Made by a program: the position numbers and the translations under genes. A stretch of 21,211 nucleotides of DNA, taken from the IMG/VR virus record IMGVR_UViG_3300025759_000858, positions 1 through 21,211 of that record; one strand, 5' to 3'. The DNA comes from a virus. Below, in pieces: positions 1 through 8,108 of the stretch; the first letter of the stretch is position 1; each line of letters starts with the position of its first letter. The notes under the pieces were generated by a model. It was not told the DNA's origin and made no database searches. It worked only from the letters and a program-made list of their open reading frames with translations.

Positions 1-822
1 TACGAGCAGATAGCACACAATGAGGAGTTGTACCCCTCACCTGTGGTTCGTGGAAACTTTATGTGGAAGGACGGCATTCAAGATTCACAGGTTGTATGGT
101 CACCCGATAAAAACGGCAAGTGGAGGGTGTCGTGGCTACCCCCACAAGAAAGTCGCAACTTAAAGGTTACCAAATACGGAAAGCACCACCCTGGAAACCC
201 ACTTATTGGCGTGGGTGGTGTGGATAGCTACGACCTTGACAAAACTGTAGACGGAAGGGGTTCTAAAGGGGCTTGTCACTTCTATAACAAGTTTAACATG
301 CAATTTCCCTCAAATATTTTTGTAGCGGAATATGCGGAAAGACCTCCTCTAGCACGTATCTTCTATGAAGATATATTAATGGCTTCGGTGTTTTATGGAT
401 ACCCACTGCTAATAGAAAATAACAAGTACGGCATTGTAAGGTATTTTGAGGCAAGAGGCTATGACGAGTATGTTATGAATAGACCCGAACACCTCACACC
501 TCCAGGGTCTTCACATAATGTAAAGACAAAGGGTATACCTTCTAACAGTAAAGATGTTATTCAAGCACACGCTCAAGCTATTGAGGCTTACGTCCACGAG
601 CATGTCGGTATGAACGGAGACACCGGTGACTACGGTCGCATGTATTTCAATAGAACGCTACAAGATTGGATAGGATTTAACATTGACGATAGGACAAAGT
701 TTGATATGACTATATCTTCAGGTCTAGCATTATTAGCTTCTCAAAAGGCTGTCAAAGAAGTGAAGAAGTCGGATTTAAGTGAAAAGGTCTTTTTCCGTAG
801 ATATAAGGCTAGAGAGTTCTAA
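1..822 (+). CDS. Terminase large subunit, C-terminal nuclease part (5' end outside window)
   Basis: This is the DNA-packaging motor subunit whose C-terminal RNase H-like nuclease cuts concatemeric phage DNA while the N-terminal ATPase, outside this window, drives packaging. The frame is open back to base 1, so the window starts inside the gene and a TTG at 28 is not the start; 273 codons are visible. Nuclease-type acidic positions can be read: Asp in GGVDSYDLD (about visible residue 75), Glu in YPLLIENN (about 139) and Asp in TKFDMTISSG (about 235). Together with the spacing this fits the D-E-D active site of large terminases. The conserved patch PPLARIFYEDILMA lies between the first two. The portal gene follows after a 61-nt gap, the usual terminase-portal order. 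The family call is recalled from motifs and context; the absent ATPase half prevents confirmation. Confidence 0.8.
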   Translation, partial: YEQIAHNEELYPSPVVRGNFMWKDGIQDSQVVWSPDKNGKWRVSWLPPQESRNLKVTKYGKHHPGNPLIGVGGVDSYDLDKTVDGRGSKGACHFYNKFNMQFPSNIFVAEYAERPPLARIFYEDILMASVFYGYPLLIENNKYGIVRYFEARGYDEYVMNRPEHLTPPGSSHNVKTKGIPSNSKDVIQAHAQAIEAYVHEHVGMNGDTGDYGRMYFNRTLQDWIGFNIDDRTKFDMTISSGLALLASQKAVKEVKKSDLSEKVFFRRYKAREF

Positions 823-845
823 ATAATTTACTTACAGGTATTTAG

Positions 846-853
846 TATATTTG
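846..853 (+). promoter_or_regulatory. Bacteroidota -7 promoter element (TATATTTG) ahead of portal gene
   Basis: TATATTTG matches the Bacteroidota -7 consensus TAnnTTTG. It lies in the gap between terminase and portal, with the portal ATG 30 nt downstream, leaving room for a short leader. The apparent TTG start at 851 lies inside this motif, which argues for the ATG at 884 as the real start. No clear -33 TTG element is seen. Confidence 0.5.
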
Positions 854-883
854 CATAATTGTGGGTTTACCAATATACTAGAT

Positions 884-3322
884 ATGTCAAGTACAAAAAA
901 CTACGGAAGTTTCCCTGATCCGTTAGCATCCTTCGTAGAGAAGACTGCGAAATCTTATGGATTAAAATACGCTCGTGCTATCATGGGGCAATGGGGTTCT
1001 TCAAATGAAACAAGTTCCTTATATAACCGTAGACTTAAAGAATTTAATACCAATAGAGATTACGCAAACGGAACGCAAGATACATCAAAATACAAACAAG
1101 TTTTAAACTCTCTAGACCCAAACAATGGTGACGGGACTTTATTAAATATAGATTGGTCACCAGTACCCATTGTACCTAAGTTTGTAAAGATAGTAGTAAA
1201 CAAAATCCTTTCTCGTGAGCCTTATCCCAATCTAGAAGCGGTAGACCCATTATCACTCACAGAGAAGGAGCGTAAAAAGGCAGAGGTACAAGCGGGAGTT
1301 GAAAATAGAGAGTTTTTCAACAAGCTAAAAGAGGCTGGTCTAAACCCAGGAATAGATGTAGATAAACTTCCCGACAGCCCTGAAGAAGCAGAAATATTTC
1401 TAGATACCAATATTAAGGTAGCATCAGAGATTGCTGCACAGATAGCAACCAACCTAACTCTTCAATGGAACGACTTTCCCGAAACTATTTATCGTAGAAG
1501 TGTTGAGGATTTGGTAAGCGTAGGGATGGCTGTGGTAAAAAGGGATAACGACCCAAACTACGGCATCACCACAAAGTATGTTGATCCTGAATATTTCGTA
1601 CACTCACAAACGGAGGACGCTACGATGAACGACCTCAAGTATGCGGGACATATCCAGCGCATGACCATTGAGGAACTAAAACGTATATCTCGTGGTCAGT
1701 TCGAGGAGGAACAGTACGAGCAGATGGCACGTCAGGTAAGCACTAGATATTCCAACGACCCTACAAAATTCAACAATAGTAATTACGATAAGACGTTACA
1801 AAAAACAATATTTGGATATGACGAGTATGTCGTTGAGGTGTTGGATTTTGAGTTTATGTCATCCGACTGTCTCTATTTTGAGGAGAAGGAGTCTAGGTTT
1901 GGAAACGTAGGATTTTACTACAAGGGGCAAAACGAACCTACTATGCCTTCGGGCAGTGTTTTTGAGCGTAAGGCTCATAAGATGGAACACGCCACAGTAT
2001 ACGGAGGGAAGTTTGTCGTAGGGACAAAGTTTTTATTTGATTACGGATTAAAGAAGAACTTGCCGAGAAACGTCCACGATATTACCCGCACTAAGATGTC
2101 GTACAGCGTCATTGCTACGAACATACGTAGGATGATGCCTAAGTCTATGGTTTCTAGCATCAAGCAGTATGCTGATATGATGCAACTAGCACACCTAAAG
2201 CTTCAGCAGTCTATTGCTAAAGCCAAGCCAGACGGTCTTATTATAGATATTGAAGGATTGGAGAATGTTCAGCTAGGTCGTGGTGGTGAACTGCAACCGC
2301 TAGAAATACAAGACATTTACGAACAGACGGGTGTGTTTTACTATAGGAGTAAGAACCCTGAAGGTGGATTCCAAAACCCACCAGTAAGGGAGATAGGAAA
2401 TAGGATTAGAAACATTCAAGAACTTATTGCTCTATACAATCAATACCTAAATATGATTCGTGATACTACGGGTCTTAATGAGGTTGTAGACGGATCAACA
2501 CCTAAAGGTGACTCACTCGTAGGCGTTAGACAACAAGCTATATCAGCTTCCAATAATGCTATTTACGACATCACCTATGCATCACAAGTACTCTACAAAA
2601 GAGTATGTGAGGATATAGTGAAATGTTTACAAGTGCTTTCTCCAAAGTCTATACTATACAAGGTTTATGAAAAGGCGGTAGGTGAAACCAATATGAGCAT
2701 CCTATCATCGTTTAAAGATATGCCTATGTATAACTTTGGCGTTCGTGTAGTAACTAACATGAATGATGAAGATAGAGTGTATCTGGAGCAAAATATTCAG
2801 CAGTCTATCGCCCAAGGGGAGTTAGACCTTGAGGATGCTATGGCTATACGTAGGCTTAAAGATGTAGACCAAGCGGAGAGATTGCTTGTGGTACGTAGAA
2901 AGAAGCGTATCAAGCAACGTCAGCAGATGGCGCAGCAAAACTCTCAGATGCAGGCACAAGCCAATCAACAAACGGCACAGGTAACAGCGCAACTAGAAGC
3001 CCAAAAAATGCAGCTAGAGGCGCAGCTAGAAGCTCAAAAAGCACAAATAGAAGCCCAGGTGAAATCCAAACTGCTAGAGGTAGAGTATGGATATAAAATG
3101 GAGCTTGAAAAGTTAAAATCTCAAACTCGTGATGCTAATGTTGAACGTCAGTATGGATTTCAACAACAAGCGGAAGACAAGCGAGAAAAGGCTAAAGAGG
3201 ATAGAATTAAGAAACAAGCTGTAGAGCAGTCTAAGCTAGTATCACAACGACAAGGAAAGCGAGGTGAACTTACTGAGGAACAAAGTGAGGACTTGTTATC
3301 TCAATTATTTAGCAATCAATGA
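884..3322 (+). CDS. Portal protein
   Basis: This 812-residue protein is the likely dodecameric portal at the capsid vertex through which DNA enters and leaves and to which the tail attaches. It follows the terminase directly and has the size of large portals of Bacteroidota phages, including crAss-like ones. The N-terminal half is mixed alpha/beta with a segment typical of such portals, IVPKFVKIVVNKIL. From about residue 670 to the end it becomes a long Gln/Ala/Glu/Lys-rich helix with repeated LEAQ units, ending in an acidic LLSQLF tail, as expected of the portal barrel or crown. The frame extends upstream to a TTG at 851, but that codon sits inside a promoter motif, so the ATG at 884 (MSSTKNYG) is chosen. 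Function rests on context, length and helix pattern rather than a catalytic motif. Confidence 0.75.
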   Translation: MSSTKNYGSFPDPLASFVEKTAKSYGLKYARAIMGQWGSSNETSSLYNRRLKEFNTNRDYANGTQDTSKYKQVLNSLDPNNGDGTLLNIDWSPVPIVPKFVKIVVNKILSREPYPNLEAVDPLSLTEKERKKAEVQAGVENREFFNKLKEAGLNPGIDVDKLPDSPEEAEIFLDTNIKVASEIAAQIATNLTLQWNDFPETIYRRSVEDLVSVGMAVVKRDNDPNYGITTKYVDPEYFVHSQTEDATMNDLKYAGHIQRMTIEELKRISRGQFEEEQYEQMARQVSTRYSNDPTKFNNSNYDKTLQKTIFGYDEYVVEVLDFEFMSSDCLYFEEKESRFGNVGFYYKGQNEPTMPSGSVFERKAHKMEHATVYGGKFVVGTKFLFDYGLKKNLPRNVHDITRTKMSYSVIATNIRRMMPKSMVSSIKQYADMMQLAHLKLQQSIAKAKPDGLIIDIEGLENVQLGRGGELQPLEIQDIYEQTGVFYYRSKNPEGGFQNPPVREIGNRIRNIQELIALYNQYLNMIRDTTGLNEVVDGSTPKGDSLVGVRQQAISASNNAIYDITYASQVLYKRVCEDIVKCLQVLSPKSILYKVYEKAVGETNMSILSSFKDMPMYNFGVRVVTNMNDEDRVYLEQNIQQSIAQGELDLEDAMAIRRLKDVDQAERLLVVRRKKRIKQRQQMAQQNSQMQAQANQQTAQVTAQLEAQKMQLEAQLEAQKAQIEAQVKSKLLEVEYGYKMELEKLKSQTRDANVERQYGFQQQAEDKREKAKEDRIKKQAVEQSKLVSQRQGKRGELTEEQSEDLLSQLFSNQ

Positions 3323-3327
3323 TTTAG

Positions 3328-3335
3328 TAAATTTG
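3328..3335 (+). promoter_or_regulatory. Bacteroidota -7 promoter element (TAAATTTG)
   Basis: TAAATTTGTAA begins 6 nt after the portal stop and 23 nt before the next ATG. It is followed by an A-rich leader typical of Bacteroidota translation starts. It matches TAnnTTTG and recurs almost identically at 7738 and 18178, supporting a real promoter for the tail block. Confidence 0.6.
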
Positions 3336-3350
3336 TAAAAAAATAAAAAA

Positions 3351-3629
3351 ATGGCAAAATTTTTTAGAAACAGTGCTGTAAATCAACAAAGCTTTGGTGC
3401 GGCAGGGTTTAAACACATTACTGTAACTACCGATGTTACTGGACTAGATGTTGTTGCTATCACAGTTTTAGAAGAAGCTACAGTGGGCGCAAACGGCATT
3501 GTCACTACAACTGGTGATAATTTAGCTAGTGGTACTGTAATTCCAGCAGGGCTAACAATTTATGGTGATTTTACTAGCATTCAGTTAAGTGCTGGAAAAG
3601 TAATAGCATACCATAGAGCATTAGGATAA
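3351..3629 (+). CDS. Small beta-rich structural protein (decoration or tail accessory candidate)
   Basis: This is a 92-residue protein of unknown function. The sequence alternates short hydrophobic and Thr/Gly/Ala-rich stretches (TVTTDVTGLDVVAITVLEEA), predicting an all-beta fold with no membrane segment or signal peptide. It resembles, from memory, small proteins that sit beside portal and fibre genes in marine phages and carry the same GLDVVAITVLEEAT core. The first gene behind a strong -7 promoter, it ends one base before the next ATG, so it is probably co-transcribed with the adsorption genes. A role as a head decoration or tail accessory subunit is inference from position and fold only. 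Confidence 0.5.
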   Translation: MAKFFRNSAVNQQSFGAAGFKHITVTTDVTGLDVVAITVLEEATVGANGIVTTTGDNLASGTVIPAGLTIYGDFTSIQLSAGKVIAYHRALG

Positions 3630-3630
3630 T

Positions 3631-4725
3631 ATGGTTAAAACAAATCTATACGACAAGTCTTCTTTGGTTGTAATACCAGATGGTTATGTAGAAGGTAAAA
3701 TGTGGGTAACAAAGCCTACGGACACTTTTTTTACATTTACTAGAAACACCTCTAACGTTTCTTACGTTGGTAAAGACGGCTATTTGAAAAAAGTTGTATC
3801 AGATGCTAACGTTCCAAGGTTAGATTACTCTTTAGGAGTGCCTGCTTTTTTAATAGAAGACTCTTCTATAAACCTTGTACCTTATTCAAATATTGAAGCT
3901 GCGGGATACAGTTTAAATGGTGCTACTATTACAGAAAACGCTACCAATAGTCCAGAAGGCACACAAAACGCAAGTTTAATTACAGGGTCTAATAGCGGTT
4001 ATGTTTCTTCAACTAGTATTACTGTAAGTCTAGGCGATCTATATGGCAAAAGCTTATACATAAAAAACATAAACTCTTCTGAATCTAAAATAGAGTTCGA
4101 GAACGTAGGATACTCTTTTAATATCGAGTGGGACGGTGAAACCTTATCTGCGATAACTAACCACAATAACCCTACAAAACAAACAGTAAAGTACAAATAT
4201 TTAAAAGATGGTTGGTATAGGGTTTATGTTACTGAATTAGCAACTAGCACATCATCTGTAGTTAAAATATATCCTAGTGTAACTAGTTCAAGTGGCACAA
4301 TAAGTTGTTATGGTGTTCAACTAGAGCCAGGAGAACCGTCAAGTTTAATTCACACCTCTGGGTCTTCCGTTACACGACCTGCTGAAACTACTAACTCTTA
4401 TTCAATTAGCTTACCCGAAACAGGGACGATATGTTGTTTTACTGGTGGAACTTCCGCTGGGGTGATGTCGGTTTTAGGCGAGTCTTTTACACCTAGTGCT
4501 GAAGAAAATAAAATAGCAATTGCTTATCAATCAGATAGTACAAATCCATCTTCAGTAGATAAGTTAAACATAAGCTTAAACGGGCGAATAGTCGTAAAGA
4601 AAGAAGGCACATACGATGTTTCTAGCTTATCAACTTTAAGTTTGGGTCAAGGTAATTTGTATAAAGCTTTTTACTTTATAAATGAGTTTTTAATAGACTC
4701 TGAATTAAACGATATAACAGACTAA
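3631..4725 (+). CDS. Tail-associated protein with lectin-like (concanavalin A-type) domain
   Basis: This 364-residue protein is likely a carbohydrate-binding tail or fibre component. The N-terminal part has the arrangement common in phage tail proteins: a Tyr/Thr-rich strand region, a VPRLDYSLGVPAFLIED segment near residues 61-77 and a NLVPYSN motif (81-87). A beta-sandwich-like middle follows (about 95-225, with KDGWYRVYVT). Next comes YGVQLEPGEPSSLIHTSG with SVTRPAE (about 227-252), a signature I recall from many phage proteins with a lectin-like domain. No catalytic residues are evident. It overlaps the next gene by one base (TAATG). Binding of host capsule or exopolysaccharide is inferred from the domain pattern and from the neighbouring lectin-like and esterase genes. 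Confidence 0.55.
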   Translation: MVKTNLYDKSSLVVIPDGYVEGKMWVTKPTDTFFTFTRNTSNVSYVGKDGYLKKVVSDANVPRLDYSLGVPAFLIEDSSINLVPYSNIEAAGYSLNGATITENATNSPEGTQNASLITGSNSGYVSSTSITVSLGDLYGKSLYIKNINSSESKIEFENVGYSFNIEWDGETLSAITNHNNPTKQTVKYKYLKDGWYRVYVTELATSTSSVVKIYPSVTSSSGTISCYGVQLEPGEPSSLIHTSGSSVTRPAETTNSYSISLPETGTICCFTGGTSAGVMSVLGESFTPSAEENKIAIAYQSDSTNPSSVDKLNISLNGRIVVKKEGTYDVSSLSTLSLGQGNLYKAFYFINEFLIDSELNDITD

Positions 4726-5735
4726 TGAGTGTATTATTTAACATATCATCTGACACGTCATCTAAAATTGTTTTAGAAAGCGATTCTGTAGAAGACTTAA
4801 ATTATGTGTTTAATTCTTCGCATTCAGATGTTGTAGCAGCATACAGTTTTAGAAGACTCTCCCCAGATTATTACGGTGCTTTAGTTGAGGTAAAGGCAGG
4901 GAGTGAAACAAAAGACTTTTATCCTTTAGGTAATGGAAAGATAGATATAGATGAATTGCTATCTTTTATTGGTACTTCAAACGGGAGTATAGTTAGATTT
5001 TATAATCAAGCTGCAAATTCTAAAGTGTACGATAACCCTTTAGATACTTATACCTCGCCAGACATTACCACTGGAAACGCTTATGCAAAGCCTATTGCAA
5101 GACAACCACAAATAATAAGACAAGTAGAAGAAACTGTTGCAGTATTAAGTAGAAAAAACGGGCTAATTTCAGCACCCTTATTACAAGTGATACCCGACAA
5201 TACAGATCCACCTCCAGATCCACCCCTGCCGCCAACTATTGAAAAAGACTGGCTAAGAGTCAATAGCAATACAAGTAACAAAATCACAGGTGATATGTTT
5301 GCGTATTTTGTAGGCTCACATGATGGTACAAGCAGCAACAATGCTATGTTTTCAAAACGTCTAGATGATAGCAATAAAGAATATGAGTTCATATATACAA
5401 GTCCTACAAACGTGCGTTATTCTGATTCTACTGGTTCTGTAGATTTAACTGTTTCTGCTAGTAGTGATTTGCGAATACATTCTTTTAGTAGAGATAAAAC
5501 AAATAATGATATTATTGACCTACAAGTAAACGAAACATTTTCAAATGGTAATAATCTATCGGGAACTATAAACACCACAACCTCAAAACTATACATAGGA
5601 GCAAGACCGTCTGAAGATTATGAGTTTTTAGGAGACTTCCAAGAGCTTGTCATATTTAATAGCTATAAAGATGTTAATGAAAAAGCTGCTATACTAAATA
5701 AAGTAAACAAATATTATAACGCATATACGATCTAA
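4725..5735 (+). CDS. Tail protein: arabinofuranosidase-B-like N-terminal region plus lectin-like C-terminal domain
   Basis: This 336-residue protein has two modules. Residues about 39-99 (AAYSFRRLSPDYYGALVEV through GSIVRFYNQAANSK) resemble a segment recalled from the alpha-L-arabinofuranosidase B catalytic family as it occurs in many phage tail proteins (AYxLRxLxxxYxGP, then TWYDQSGN). Conservation is partial and no active site can be assigned. A proline-rich linker (DPPPDPPLPP, 161-170) separates it from a C-terminal beta-sandwich (about 175-336) ending in LYIGARPSEDYEFLGDFQE, typical of LamG/concanavalin-like lectin folds. It overlaps both neighbours by one base (TAATG). The likely role is polysaccharide recognition in the tail; enzyme activity is doubtful. 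Confidence 0.55.
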   Translation: MSVLFNISSDTSSKIVLESDSVEDLNYVFNSSHSDVVAAYSFRRLSPDYYGALVEVKAGSETKDFYPLGNGKIDIDELLSFIGTSNGSIVRFYNQAANSKVYDNPLDTYTSPDITTGNAYAKPIARQPQIIRQVEETVAVLSRKNGLISAPLLQVIPDNTDPPPDPPLPPTIEKDWLRVNSNTSNKITGDMFAYFVGSHDGTSSNNAMFSKRLDDSNKEYEFIYTSPTNVRYSDSTGSVDLTVSASSDLRIHSFSRDKTNNDIIDLQVNETFSNGNNLSGTINTTTSKLYIGARPSEDYEFLGDFQELVIFNSYKDVNEKAAILNKVNKYYNAYTI

Positions 5736-7051
5736 TGTTAGGATTAGGAAATTTATTAGGAAAGGTGTCTAATGTTATCGGACTACCGTCTTGGCTAAAG
5801 GATTATTTTGATAACACCTCTTTAGCTGATACAATCGTTGATGACAAGTGTGTTGAAAACAGAGGTAAGTTTTATAATAACAAAACAAGAGAAGGTCTAA
5901 TAGCTGACAGGCTTACCCGTAATATAGGTAGCACCTCTGAAAACTATGACAATACCTTCTCGTTAATAACATCCCTTATGGATGAAACACCTGTTATATT
6001 TCCAACAGTAGATCCTAATGATGCTACTAAAGCCATAAAGTTTTTTGTATTAGGAGATTCATTAACTGCTTATATAAAGCGTAGAGACAAGGTTATAATG
6101 TCTATATGTGCGGAAAATGAAAAAATATCTTTAGATGAAGTTGACACAGCTACTAGACAATATTTTCAAGATGATAGTCAATATGGAGACTATCAAGGTG
6201 ATGATGTAGAAATTGCTCACGATTTAAGGTTATATGATTATAGCACTATTGAGGATAGCGATTTAGATTTTCCTAAAAATGATTCTGACTATCCAGAAGG
6301 TGGTTCTGATTCAGAATTTAGCAACTATTACGCTAACCCACTCAAACGCTTCCCAACAGAATTAACTCATTATGGAGTAGGAGGGAGTTCTGCGGTTCAT
6401 CACAAATACATATTTGACCATAATATAAGTAATCAAGACTTTATATCGGACAACGTAACCCCTATACTTTGGTATCTAGATTTTTCTAATGAGTTTCAAG
6501 GAAGTGAGTCATTAACTATAGAATCGGACGCTGCTGCTATTCAAAATATGGTTAACGATGCTATAGATAATGTAATAGCTATTGTTGAAGCTGCAATAGC
6601 TAAAGGGATGAAAGTTTTATATACTATACCTCCTCCTTATAGATTAACTCCTTCAGAATCAGATTCTTCTGGTTATGGTAGTTTTTATAATAAAAGACAA
6701 GCTATCTTTTTGGGATATGCTAGTCCTCCAGTTAATCCAGATCCAAACGGTCCTGCTTACGTTAATAACGGGTCTGGCACTACCGCTGGTTCTAATTTTG
6801 ACTCTATAATAGACTACTTAGATGCTAAACAAACACAAAATCCCACACACTTAAAATATGTGGATGCTTTTGCCCCATTATTAACCTACGACACGAGTGT
6901 ATATTCTAGCAAACAAGATGCTTACATAGCGGGTGAAATTGAAATAGACCCTAAATACACATTTGACGATGATTGGCATCCTAACGCTGCCGCTTTTCGT
7001 GTTGTAAAAGAGCAGGTGTACCCAAAGCTTTTAGAAATCATAAACAGTTAA
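5735..7051 (+). CDS. SGNH/GDSL-type hydrolase (candidate polysaccharide deacetylase/esterase of the tail)
   Basis: This 438-residue protein carries the SGNH/GDSL hydrolase motifs. Block I is FFVLGDSLT with the nucleophile Ser109. Block II is YGVGGSS (213-219), supplying an oxyanion Gly. A possible block III Asn is in LDFSNEF (249-255). Block V is DDDWHPN (411-417), giving Asp412 and His415 of the triad. There is no signal peptide. A long acidic insertion (about 130-200, rich in Asp/Ser/Tyr) separates blocks I and II. The family hydrolyses ester bonds, often O-acetyl groups on sugars. Between lectin-like tail genes it probably acts on host surface polysaccharide during adsorption. The substrate is not readable from sequence. 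The assignment to the superfamily is firm; the role in the virion is inference. Confidence 0.75.
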   Translation: MLGLGNLLGKVSNVIGLPSWLKDYFDNTSLADTIVDDKCVENRGKFYNNKTREGLIADRLTRNIGSTSENYDNTFSLITSLMDETPVIFPTVDPNDATKAIKFFVLGDSLTAYIKRRDKVIMSICAENEKISLDEVDTATRQYFQDDSQYGDYQGDDVEIAHDLRLYDYSTIEDSDLDFPKNDSDYPEGGSDSEFSNYYANPLKRFPTELTHYGVGGSSAVHHKYIFDHNISNQDFISDNVTPILWYLDFSNEFQGSESLTIESDAAAIQNMVNDAIDNVIAIVEAAIAKGMKVLYTIPPPYRLTPSESDSSGYGSFYNKRQAIFLGYASPPVNPDPNGPAYVNNGSGTTAGSNFDSIIDYLDAKQTQNPTHLKYVDAFAPLLTYDTSVYSSKQDAYIAGEIEIDPKYTFDDDWHPNAAAFRVVKEQVYPKLLEIINS

Positions 7052-7054
7052 AAA

Positions 7055-7732
7055 ATGCCAAGCAGACTATATAAAGATTTAAAACTTTGGTACAAAGCTA
7101 ATAGAAATTCCGCTGGAGTAACACATTCTCAAATACCTTCTAATGGAGATGGTGATGCTGTTTTTACTGGTGGTGTTAATTCAGATAATTTAGCCACATT
7201 GGATGGAACAGCCTGTCCATCTTTAGAATTAGTAGAACCAAGAGATGATTGGCGAATTAAGGATTTAGTTTCTAATGAAATAATAGTAGACAAAGAATTC
7301 ACATTTTATATAGACTTTGATGCGGTATCTGAAGATAGTAACACTATAATTAGTTTAAGAGCAGAGCGACCCGCACTAGCCGTACCTGGTAGTAAAATAA
7401 TTACAATAGGTTTACTTAACGACCCAGACAGATATAGAGTAAGATCTGAAATTGGTAATACAGCATGGATTCCAAACACCCCTGGAGATGTTGATACAAT
7501 TGACGGTTTTGTACGAATAATTGTTAAGTATGACGGATCAAATTTATCTTTCTTTTTAAATGGTGTAAAAGAAGGGTTTAACTCACAAACATTTACAGAA
7601 GTGGTAGACGAGATAGAATTAAATCCCTCATTCGGATCTGCAGAAGTGCCAGGCACGGTAAGAATAAATGAAATTGCTATGTGGAACTTTCCTAAGACAG
7701 ATGCTGAGTGCTTAGAATTAACTAGGGTTTAA
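7055..7732 (+). CDS. LamG/concanavalin-like domain tail protein
   Basis: This 225-residue protein is probably a single beta-sandwich lectin-like domain. The features are an N-terminal LYKDLKLWYKANR, FTFYIDFDA (a typical first sheet strand), VRIIVKYDGSNLSFFLNGVKEG (the usual 'calculated strand then ligand loop' pattern of LamG folds) and a C-terminal RINEIAMWNFPKTDAEC. It starts 3 nt after the esterase stop and ends just before a promoter motif, so it is the last gene of the 3351-7732 unit. No enzyme motif is visible. It is likely another carbohydrate-binding component of the adsorption apparatus. Confidence 0.55.
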   Translation: MPSRLYKDLKLWYKANRNSAGVTHSQIPSNGDGDAVFTGGVNSDNLATLDGTACPSLELVEPRDDWRIKDLVSNEIIVDKEFTFYIDFDAVSEDSNTIISLRAERPALAVPGSKIITIGLLNDPDRYRVRSEIGNTAWIPNTPGDVDTIDGFVRIIVKYDGSNLSFFLNGVKEGFNSQTFTEVVDEIELNPSFGSAEVPGTVRINEIAMWNFPKTDAECLELTRV

Positions 7733-7737
7733 TATTG

Positions 7738-7745
7738 TAAATTTG
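7738..7745 (+). promoter_or_regulatory. Bacteroidota -7 promoter element (TAAATTTG)
   Basis: TAAATTTGTAA lies directly after the preceding stop codon and 10 nt before the next ATG, followed by an A-run. It is identical over 11 bases to the motif at 3328. It probably starts the fibre transcription unit. Confidence 0.6.
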
Positions 7746-7754
7746 TAAAAAAAG

Positions 7755-8108
7755 ATGGCATCAGTAAACTTAGATATAGCACAACGACTAGATATCACTT
7801 GCAGAAAGGGTGATACGTTTACCCTTACACTTAACTTTAAAGATTCTAGCGGTACTGCTATTAATCTAACAACATATACATTTAAATTAGATGTAAAGGA
7901 TGCAACAAACGACTCTGATATTATTGCTGATAATGTATTTAACTACACCGGTGGATCAGATGGTCAGCTTGTTATTTCTGCTACATCATCAGAAATGAAT
8001 GTGAATTCTGGCGTTTACATATATGATTTGCAAACATTAAGTGGAAGCGGGACTGTCACTACTTGGTTGTATGGAACATTTACAATAAATGATGATGTTA
8101 CTTCATAA
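7755..8108 (+). CDS. Small tail protein, baseplate/BppU N-terminal-like
   Basis: This 117-residue protein has the pattern of small all-beta modules found at the start of phage baseplate or fibre gene groups: RKGDTFTLTLNFKDSSGTAINLTTYTF, a strand pair, then SGVYIYDLQT and a C-terminal TWLYGTFTINDDV. This resembles the N-terminal domain of receptor-binding baseplate proteins (BppU type), recalled rather than searched. It is the first gene after the -7 element and overlaps the next gene by one base. An adaptor connecting the fibre to the tail would fit the position. Confidence 0.45.
   Translation: MASVNLDIAQRLDITCRKGDTFTLTLNFKDSSGTAINLTTYTFKLDVKDATNDSDIIADNVFNYTGGSDGQLVISATSSEMNVNSGVYIYDLQTLSGSGTVTTWLYGTFTINDDVTS

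Noticed and set aside
28-30. TTG as start of the terminase gene
   Set aside because: The frame is open to base 1 and the protein is clearly only the C-terminal part, so the true start is outside the window.
851-883. TTG start giving an 11-residue longer portal protein
   Set aside because: The TTG lies inside the TATATTTG promoter motif; the ATG at 884 fits better.
5081-5392. Minus-strand reading frame of 103 codons
   Set aside because: It is a shadow of the tail gene at 4725-5735, with low-complexity Ser/Leu content and no own start signal. Other minus-strand frames within genes were rejected in the same way.
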